From contig PCVQ01000066.1 in the NCBI GenBank assembly GCA_002796025.1, positions 1-5,423 on the forward strand: 5,423 nt of DNA, given 5' to 3'. Position 1 is the stretch's first letter. The number at the start of each line of letters is the position of its first letter. The stretch comes from Candidatus Peregrinibacteria bacterium CG11_big_fil_rev_8_21_14_0_20_46_8. Lineage in GTDB: Bacteria > Patescibacteriota > Gracilibacteria > UBA1369 > UM-FILTER-53-11. The notes beneath the pieces were generated by a model that was not told the origin of the DNA, did not search any database, and worked only from the letters and a program-made list of their open reading frames with translations. Shown here piece by piece: positions 1 through 4,034 of this stretch. The position numbers were made by a program, and so were the translations under genes.

Positions 1-1
1 G

Positions 2-70
2 ATTTTTAAATCATTCATCGATATGAGTATAGAGCAAGCTTTTTTAATAATCATCAGAAAAAATCTGTAA
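2..70 (+). CDS. Possible C-terminal tail of a gene cut by the window edge
   Basis: The second forward frame is open from the window edge to a TAA at 68-70 and reads as about 22 residues with a plausible mixed composition (a hydrophobic stretch FLIII followed by RKNL). The two other forward frames stop at once or by position 26. If it is real, it would be the end of a plus-strand gene lying 46 bp before the MFS-type gene and perhaps co-transcribed with it. A 69-base open frame is easily found by chance and no family can be recognised, so this is only a candidate. Confidence 0.2.
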   Translation: MFKSFIDMSIEQAFLIIIRKNL

Positions 71-116
71 CACCAGCCGCTATTCTCCGTCCTTTTCTCG
101 CCAACTACTCTTCATT

Positions 117-785
117 ATGACCAAAACCCTCAAAATCCTCTTTCTCACCAACGGCATTTTTATGCTCGCAGCCGGACTCTTTGGCCCGTTGTATGCTGTC
201 TATGTAGGACAGATGCAAGACGGCCTGCTGCTGGTAACATTTTCGTGGCCGATCTTTCTCTTCTCGACCACGTTCTTTGTGTATCTCTTTGGAAAGCGGC
301 CGCTGCGCTTGAGCCGGACAAATAATCAGAGTGACCAAAAGCGCAATATCCTCATGGTGAGTTATCTCATTCGGGCGTGCACTTGGATTGCCTATATCTT
401 TGTGGCAACTCCGGCGCAGCTTCTTATTTTGCAAGTTTTTATCGGGTTAGCCGAAGCACTTGGCGCACCCACCTTTGACGCACTTGTTGCCGAAAATGTC
501 TCACGGGAAAATTCGCTTCAAGCTTATTCATTCTGGAAAATGGTCTCGAGCGTTGTGACCGCCGTAGCTGCAAGTATTGGCGGCGGCATTGTCTATCTCT
601 TTGGATTCAATGCACTCTTTGTAGTTATGGCCGGACTCTCTATTGTCAGCGCGTATCTCATGTACTATGTACGGAAAGAATGGGCGCTGCTTGGAAAAGA
701 AGTATCGCTCATGCCGCAAATTCTCCAGCCCGAACCGGTAGCTATCTCACCATCAGAAAGTACACAACAACCAGCAGAATCATAA
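117..785 (+). CDS. Six-helix MFS-type membrane protein (half-size transporter)
   Basis: This is a 222-residue integral membrane protein of major facilitator superfamily type. Six hydrophobic segments can be seen at about residues 5-27, 36-57, 79-98, 100-118, 141-163 and 165-186. The loop between helices 2 and 3 is basic (GKRPLRLSR), where MFS proteins carry their conserved basic loop motif. The helix 4 region carries an acidic and Gly-rich stretch (GLAEALGAPTFDAL) typical of the fold. Full MFS carriers have 12 helices, so this is half-size; such short forms occur in small-genome bacteria and may act as dimers, but the substrate cannot be told. The ATG at 117 starts directly at the first helix and no Shine-Dalgarno site is visible upstream. 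The hydrophilic tail after residue 190 is rich in Pro, Ser and Gln, and its last 14 codons lie antisense to the neighbouring gene, which suggests a 3' extension. An alternative is a permease remnant, but the frame is intact. Confidence 0.7.
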   Translation: MTKTLKILFLTNGIFMLAAGLFGPLYAVYVGQMQDGLLLVTFSWPIFLFSTTFFVYLFGKRPLRLSRTNNQSDQKRNILMVSYLIRACTWIAYIFVATPAQLLILQVFIGLAEALGAPTFDALVAENVSRENSLQAYSFWKMVSSVVTAVAASIGGGIVYLFGFNALFVVMAGLSIVSAYLMYYVRKEWALLGKEVSLMPQILQPEPVAISPSESTQQPAES

Positions 786-1155
786 CCGCCAAAATCGAGA
801 GATCTGTAAGGGTATTCTCAATATCCTTTTTATAGAGTGAAACTTTTTTCGATGAAAACGGGAAAAAGAGCTCGAGTTTTTCATCGGCAAAGAGATCGAT
901 AAAGAGGTGAGAAAAATATCCAAGCCCCACGAAAATCGCATATACCGGTTGCACAAAGTAGGCCACAAGTGTGGCCAAAATCATAAAGCTCACCGAATGA
1001 AACGGCTCTTTCTTAAAAAGTTTTTCCACAAAAAAATCAAAAACGAGTACAAGATGTACAAAGAAAGTTATATACGCATAATCGATTGAGCGCGTAATTG
1101 CTAAGACTAAAAGCGCCAGCGCCGAACCAAAAGTAAAGTGTGTGCGGAAATTCAT
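742..1155 (-). CDS. YdjM/DUF457-type inner-membrane metal-dependent hydrolase-like protein
   Basis: This is a 137-residue membrane protein with four hydrophobic segments (about residues 9-21, 27-43, 56-80 and 117-135). Its motif set fits the YdjM (LexA-binding, inner-membrane associated putative hydrolase, DUF457) family: an N-terminal RTHFTFG with His6, a PFHSVSF motif with His53, and GYFSHLFIDL with His83 and Asp87, followed by a PFS stretch typical of the family. These His and Asp residues are the presumed metal ligands. The family is named as hydrolase, but its substrate is unsettled. The frame can be opened back to 1242, but those 29 extra codons would run through the upstream gene's terminator and through a good promoter. 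The ATG at 1155 fits the family N-terminus and lies at the predicted transcription start. The 3' end overlaps the convergent MFS-type gene by 44 bp. Confidence 0.75.
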   Translation of the reverse strand: MNFRTHFTFGSALALLVLAITRSIDYAYITFFVHLVLVFDFFVEKLFKKEPFHSVSFMILATLVAYFVQPVYAIFVGLGYFSHLFIDLFADEKLELFFPFSSKKVSLYKKDIENTLTDLSILAVMILLVVVYFLMVR

Positions 1156-1161
1156 AGAATT

Positions 1162-1189
1162 ATTATATACCGATTGCACTTCTATACAA
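1162..1189 (-). promoter_or_regulatory. Sigma-70-type promoter giving a leaderless mRNA
   Basis: Read on the minus strand there is a -35 TTGTAT (1189-1184), a 16-base spacer and a perfect -10 TATAAT (1167-1162). Six bases separate the -10 from the ATG at 1155, so the predicted start of transcription falls on the A of the start codon. There is no Shine-Dalgarno site, as expected for a leaderless transcript. The -35 begins inside the T-tract of the preceding terminator. Confidence 0.65.
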
Positions 1190-1227
1190 AGAAAGCCGCC
1201 CCAATAATGCGAGGCGGCATTTTCTTT
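1188..1227 (-). terminator. Intrinsic terminator of the transglycosylase-like gene
   Basis: A GC-rich stem GCCGCC/GGCGGC (1195-1200 with 1213-1218) with a 12-base loop is flanked by AAAGAAA and TTTCTTT, which can extend the pairing. On the minus strand the stem is followed by TTTCTTT. It lies 15 bp after the TAA of the transglycosylase-like gene and matches a factor-independent terminator. The structure is nearly symmetric, so it could also stop rightward transcripts coming from the MFS-type gene. Confidence 0.75.
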
Positions 1228-1242
1228 AGAGTATAAAATCAT

Positions 1243-2166
1243 TTATTTATACCGGCGCACGTACTCATCGTACTGGCCAAGGTAGTCTGTATTGTTCGGA
1301 TCGTAGTTCATGTACATTCCCTTATTCCAGTGGAATGCAACGCGGCGCCAGATCTGTTCTTCCGATTCGCCCTTATGCTGCGATGAGAAGAGACGGTATG
1401 CAGGTACCGCATAGGCAGTAAGAAAGCGGCGAAGATTCTGTTCAGGATCTAATGGATTTGTTAAGCGCGAAACATTTTCCATTTTTACCCACTCGCCAAA
1501 GTTCTGTTTTGCCATGGCGTAATAGTAATCGCGATTATCATTGTCGGGCTGATCTAAACATAATGGATACGGCATACCTTGGTACATCCATCCCGTAATT
1601 TGCGTCAAACCAAGACCGTGCGGATAACCGTCGTTGGTAATTGCGCAATCATCGGTGCGACGATGATTCCAGTTTTCGTTTCCTCCGATTCCGTCGCCGT
1701 GATTAATATGATCGGGCATGAATGAAGATTCGCGGTGCACGATCGCCTTCAAAAACCACTTTGGAACATCATATTCATTCGAGAGCTTATCGATAGCATT
1801 TAAAACGCTCTGAATCTTTTTCGGATCATCTTCTAATACCTTGCCGAGAAAATCTTCAGGCTTTGAATACGGCTCATTTGAATTTTGAGGTGCCGGAGAG
1901 CTTGGCGCTTTTGGTGTCTCATTTTGTTTTGGAGACGTTGGCTGCGAAGCTGGTGCCTTTGGAGTTTTAGCCTTTGGAGCCTTAGCCTTTGGAGCCTTAA
2001 CCTTTGGAGCTGAAACCTTTTTAGGTTTCGCAGCGACTTGCCGCTGGCTATGTGTTACCGAGCCACGCTCTACCTTAATAGAGCTGTCGATGTGCCGAAC
2101 AGCTCCAGAAGATTGGCCCGCAAATGTCGTGACAAAAAACGAGACCAAAATAAATATTTTTCCCAT
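1243..2166 (-). CDS. Exported lytic transglycosylase-like protein with Lys/Ala/Pro linker
   Basis: A 307-residue protein probably acting on peptidoglycan outside the membrane. Residues 1-22 form a signal peptide (MGK, a hydrophobic core, then AGQSSGA). Residues 45-95 are a flexible linker rich in Lys, Ala and Pro with pentad repeats of the KAPKA type. Residues 118-307 resemble the goose-lysozyme/SLT fold of lytic transglycosylases. VPKWFLKAIVHRESSF supplies the candidate catalytic Glu146 in the usual helix. GLGLTQIT (184-191) corresponds to the conserved GLMQ-type motif, NPLDPEQNLRRF (237-248) to the motif before the substrate-groove helix, and AFHWNKG (277-283) to the AYN-type motif. Cys174 and Cys203 could form a disulfide. 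A Gly/Asn/Asp-rich insertion (155-180) between the first two motifs is unusual. No Shine-Dalgarno site precedes the ATG. It lies 97 bp downstream of the SLH/C39 gene on the same strand and ends in a clear terminator. I am fairly sure of the fold, less so of the exact family. Confidence 0.75.
   Translation of the reverse strand: MGKIFILVSFFVTTFAGQSSGAVRHIDSSIKVERGSVTHSQRQVAAKPKKVSAPKVKAPKAKAPKAKTPKAPASQPTSPKQNETPKAPSSPAPQNSNEPYSKPEDFLGKVLEDDPKKIQSVLNAIDKLSNEYDVPKWFLKAIVHRESSFMPDHINHGDGIGGNENWNHRRTDDCAITNDGYPHGLGLTQITGWMYQGMPYPLCLDQPDNDNRDYYYAMAKQNFGEWVKMENVSRLTNPLDPEQNLRRFLTAYAVPAYRLFSSQHKGESEEQIWRRVAFHWNKGMYMNYDPNNTDYLGQYDEYVRRYK
1956..2015 (-). repeat. Four tandem 15-bp units encoding the KAPKA linker
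   Basis: Four 15-base units starting with CCTTTGGAG lie head to tail (1956, 1971, 1986 and 2001); the middle two differ by one base. They encode the Lys/Ala/Pro pentads of the transglycosylase-like protein. The repeat keeps the reading frame, so copy-number change would only lengthen or shorten the linker. The basic linker may bind teichoic acids, nucleic acid or the acidic surface polymers of the cell; this is inference. Confidence 0.8.
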
Positions 2167-2263
2167 AGAAAAATGTTATGAAATATTTACGTTGGCGGCT
2201 CATAATGCCGCGGAACCCCTAAAGCGCAAGCATAAGACGTTGACCCTTAGCTTATGACTTGTT
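2167..2263. other. Intergenic region with two inverted repeats
   Basis: This 97-bp gap separates two minus-strand genes. It contains AAGCATAAG (2228-2236) facing CTTATGACTT (2251-2260), nine pairs with one bulged base across a 14-base loop. It also contains GCGGC (2207-2211) facing GCCGC (2195-2199) across a 7-base loop. Neither is followed by a T-run on the minus strand, so neither is a convincing terminator for the upstream gene. They may be RNA stem-loops or weak regulatory sites. No strong promoter for the transglycosylase-like gene is visible. Confidence 0.4.
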
Positions 2264-3100
2264 TTATTTCTCTAATACCAATATAGCAGGACGTCCACTT
2301 TCTATGGTCGCACTATCGCCTGTCCAATCGTGAATCGCTCTCATCATCACAGAAAAAGGATACTCATACAGCGCGCCCGAACGCGTACCAGGATCGTGGG
2401 TAACAAAACCTTTATCCGTAAACCCAACAATGACTAACATATGATATTCGGGTCCTGGTTCTCGATAGTTAGGATTTGCTAAAATCCGCCCAGCTACTGG
2501 AACAATAATCGGATGTCCATCGAGAAGGAGTGACTTAATTTTTTCGATCCTCACATCATCATCATAAAAAACCTCACCTTGTAAACCATAACTTTGCTGT
2601 GCAAGCTCTAATGTTTCCTCCACACCAATATCAACGCCAAACCCGTACTCTGTCTCATCATGAATCAATCGAAGAATTTCTTCGTCGGCCCGGTCTTGTG
2701 TAAGCTTTTCGTCATTTAAATAATGAGCAACCATAATAATAGATGCCTCCTCACATGCCTCTTTGTATGGAAGATTCCAATTACCATGCGGCGCCTGAGC
2801 TGTAAAAGGAACGCTCAAAACTACCGATCCATTCTCATTTTCCAAATAGGTCAACATAGCACGTAGAACAACAGCGAGTTCAGCCCTATTTACATTGGTA
2901 TCTGGACGAAAGGTACCATCAGGAAATCCAGAAAAGATACCCTTTTCCCGCAATTCATACACTGCATCTGCATACCAAACTTCAGGATCGACATCAAAAA
3001 ATTGCGGTGCAATGTGTGATGCAGCAAATGTAGTTGAGATTGCTACAAAAAGAACAAATAGCGAACTGACTATAAAGATTGCATTAGAAATTTTCTTCAT
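2264..3100 (-). CDS. Exported SLH-domain protein with C39-like cysteine peptidase domain
   Basis: A 278-residue exported protein. Residues 1-27 are a signal peptide (MKK, hydrophobic core, TTFAAS). Residues 34-82 are one S-layer homology domain with the usual FFDVDPEVWYADAV start, the GIFSGFPDGTFRPD core and the NRAELAVVL end. Residues 96-278 fit the C39-like (peptidase_C39_2) papain fold. VPFTAQAPHGNW leads into EACEEAS with catalytic Cys116, EYHMLVIVGF supplies His220, and THDPGTR supplies Asp236. It may process or anchor surface proteins; its substrate is unknown. SLH domains normally come in threes to bind the cell wall, so a single copy is noteworthy. The frame opens 26 codons further up to 3178, but the MKK signal peptide favours 3100. 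The first codons overlap the end of the lipoprotein gene by 17 bp, with GAGG just before the ATG, so coupled translation is likely. A GGAGG about 20 bases upstream also precedes in-frame TTG codons and is an alternative start. Confidence 0.85.
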   Translation of the reverse strand: MKKISNAIFIVSSLFVLFVAISTTFAASHIAPQFFDVDPEVWYADAVYELREKGIFSGFPDGTFRPDTNVNRAELAVVLRAMLTYLENENGSVVLSVPFTAQAPHGNWNLPYKEACEEASIIMVAHYLNDEKLTQDRADEEILRLIHDETEYGFGVDIGVEETLELAQQSYGLQGEVFYDDDVRIEKIKSLLLDGHPIIVPVAGRILANPNYREPGPEYHMLVIVGFTDKGFVTHDPGTRSGALYEYPFSVMMRAIHDWTGDSATIESGRPAILVLEK

Positions 3101-3233
3101 CGTCCTCGTTAACGTCGTCAACAACACCTCCGTTATCATTATCATTTTGATCGTCTTGAGCATTCTCAATACAGCCACTTAAGGATAATGAAGATATTAG
3201 TAGAATTAAAATTGCCGGTAGAACAAATTTCAT
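3084..3233 (-). CDS. Small acidic lipoprotein, 49 residues
   Basis: This short gene reads as a classic lipoprotein: MKF, a hydrophobic core of Leu and Ile, and a lipobox LSGC with the lipidated Cys at residue 21. The mature part is only 29 residues, rich in Asp, Asn, Glu and Gln and without Lys or Arg. That makes it a membrane-tethered acidic tail. Two in-frame ATG codons lie just upstream (3242 and 3251) and would add MRK or MRFMRK; none has a clear Shine-Dalgarno site, so the start is uncertain within 18 bp. The stop lies inside the SLH/C39 gene (17-bp overlap), so the two are probably one transcript and translationally coupled. Its Asp/Asn composition resembles the blocks of the large repeat protein on the other side of the sigma factor. 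No known family is recognised. The lipobox and the coupling argue that it is a real gene. Confidence 0.75.
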   Translation of the reverse strand: MKFVLPAILILLISSLSLSGCIENAQDDQNDNDNGGVVDDVNEDDEENF

Positions 3234-3303
3234 TTTTCTCATAAAGCGCATAAAAATTAAGTTTAAAAAATAGAATTTTGGATATTCGTTTGGGAGACGA
3301 CAG

Positions 3304-3323
3304 GCGTAATAAAAAACTTACGC
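3304..3323. promoter_or_regulatory. Perfect inverted repeat in the divergent intergenic region
   Basis: GCGTAA at 3304-3309 is the exact inverse of TTACGC at 3318-3323, with an 8-base A-rich centre. It lies between the divergent lipoprotein/peptidase and sigma-factor genes, where an operator for a dimeric regulator would be expected. It could equally form a hairpin in the lipoprotein leader RNA. No bound protein can be named. Confidence 0.4.
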
Positions 3324-3362
3324 ATATATGTCGAGAGAACTTTCTACGTGTGACTAAGAATC

Positions 3363-3390
3363 CTGACAATTTTGCGTTATACTCTATACT
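3363..3390 (+). promoter_or_regulatory. Candidate promoter of the sigma-factor gene
   Basis: CTGACA (3363-3368), a 16-base spacer and TATACT (3385-3390) form a good housekeeping-type promoter, with transcription expected near 3397 and a leader of about 35 bases. A second perfect -35 hexamer TTGACA lies at 3399-3404 but has only weak -10 partners (TATAAC at 3415 is too close; TTTACA at 3422 is poor). TATACTC occurs twice in tandem (3378-3391). Confidence 0.5.
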
Positions 3391-3430
3391 CTACTAATTT
3401 GACAATAACGAGCCTATAACCTTTACATAT

Positions 3431-3964
3431 ATGAATGAAGCAACATTATACAGATATAGAGCGGACAAAAAAATCGTGGAAGCGTACGATAAATACGTGA
3501 GTGAGATATTTCGCTTTTGCTTATCACGAACTTCTGACAAAGAGCTTGCAGAAGACATAACTCAGGAATCATTCGTTAAAACATGGCAATATCTCTGCTG
3601 CCAGCATCACATAAATAATTTGCGCGCATTTTTGTACAAAGTAGCGCTCAATCTCATAATTGATCAAAGTAGAAAAAGAAAAAATCACTATAGCTACTTA
3701 CAACAGATTTCCAATGAGGCGGATTCATCTACCGAAGACTCAACTGCTTCGCTAGACGCGAAATTGCAATGCGAACGAGTCCGCCAAGCAATAAAAACAC
3801 TCCCTCCAAAATATAAGTCAGTATTGGCACTGAGATATTTTGAAGACATGAAAATTAAAAAAATTGCGAACCGCATGAACGAATCAGAGAATGTTATTTC
3901 GGTAAGAATTTCACGCGGATTAGAAAAATTACGCCAAATGAAAGAGCGAAAAATTTTGTTGTAG
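3431..3964 (+). CDS. ECF-type RNA polymerase sigma factor
   Basis: A 177-residue extracytoplasmic-function sigma-70 protein that would direct RNA polymerase to a dedicated promoter set. Region 2 covers about residues 19-84: AYDKYVSEIFRFCL, then ELAEDITQESFVKTW (the core-binding helix), then LRAFLYKVALNLIIDQSRKRK for -10 recognition. An acidic Ser/Asp/Glu linker (about 94-109) joins it to region 4 (117-169). Region 4 carries LPPKYKSVLALRYFEDMKIKKIA, and the recognition helix ENVISVRISRGLEKLR follows. There is no region 1 or 3, and the length is normal for the class. An unusual CCQHH stretch sits at 56-60. No anti-sigma gene adjoins it inside the window; one may lie beyond the right edge or elsewhere. 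The start at 3431 has no Shine-Dalgarno site. It is divergent from the lipoprotein gene and 70 bp before the large acidic repeat protein, the most likely candidate target. Confidence 0.9.
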   Translation: MNEATLYRYRADKKIVEAYDKYVSEIFRFCLSRTSDKELAEDITQESFVKTWQYLCCQHHINNLRAFLYKVALNLIIDQSRKRKNHYSYLQQISNEADSSTEDSTASLDAKLQCERVRQAIKTLPPKYKSVLALRYFEDMKIKKIANRMNESENVISVRISRGLEKLRQMKERKILL

Positions 3965-4034
3965 TGTTTTATTAATGCCTGCGTCTCACGGACACACCGA
4001 TCGGTTTTCTTTTTTACTTTCTAAATCTAACAAT
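3965..4034 (+). promoter_or_regulatory. Gap with palindrome and T-tract before the repeat-protein gene
   Basis: This 70-bp gap contains the perfect palindrome ACCGATCGGT (3996-4005) immediately followed by TTTTCTTTTTT ending at 4015. It could be a weak terminator of the sigma-factor gene, although the stem is only three pairs around GATC, or an operator. The expected promoter of the repeat-protein gene must lie here if it is separately transcribed. TAAATC at 4022-4027 is placed for a leaderless start at 4035 but is a poor -10. No Shine-Dalgarno site precedes the ATG. Confidence 0.4.

Noticed and set aside
1156..1242. Longer N-terminus for the YdjM-like protein starting at 1242
   Set aside because: It would translate the terminator and promoter of the region, and the family N-terminus begins at the ATG at 1155.
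2228..2260. Terminator for the SLH/C39 gene
   Set aside because: The hairpin is AT-rich and has no T-run on the minus strand; the T-rich side faces the other direction, where no gene ends.
3101..3178. Longer N-terminus for the SLH/C39 protein starting at 3178
   Set aside because: The extra 26 residues lie in front of a normal MKK signal peptide and are fully inside the lipoprotein gene in another frame.
3166..3369. Minus-strand frame of 67 codons across the divergent intergenic region
   Set aside because: It has no recognisable domain, overlaps the lipoprotein in another frame and covers the probable regulatory region.
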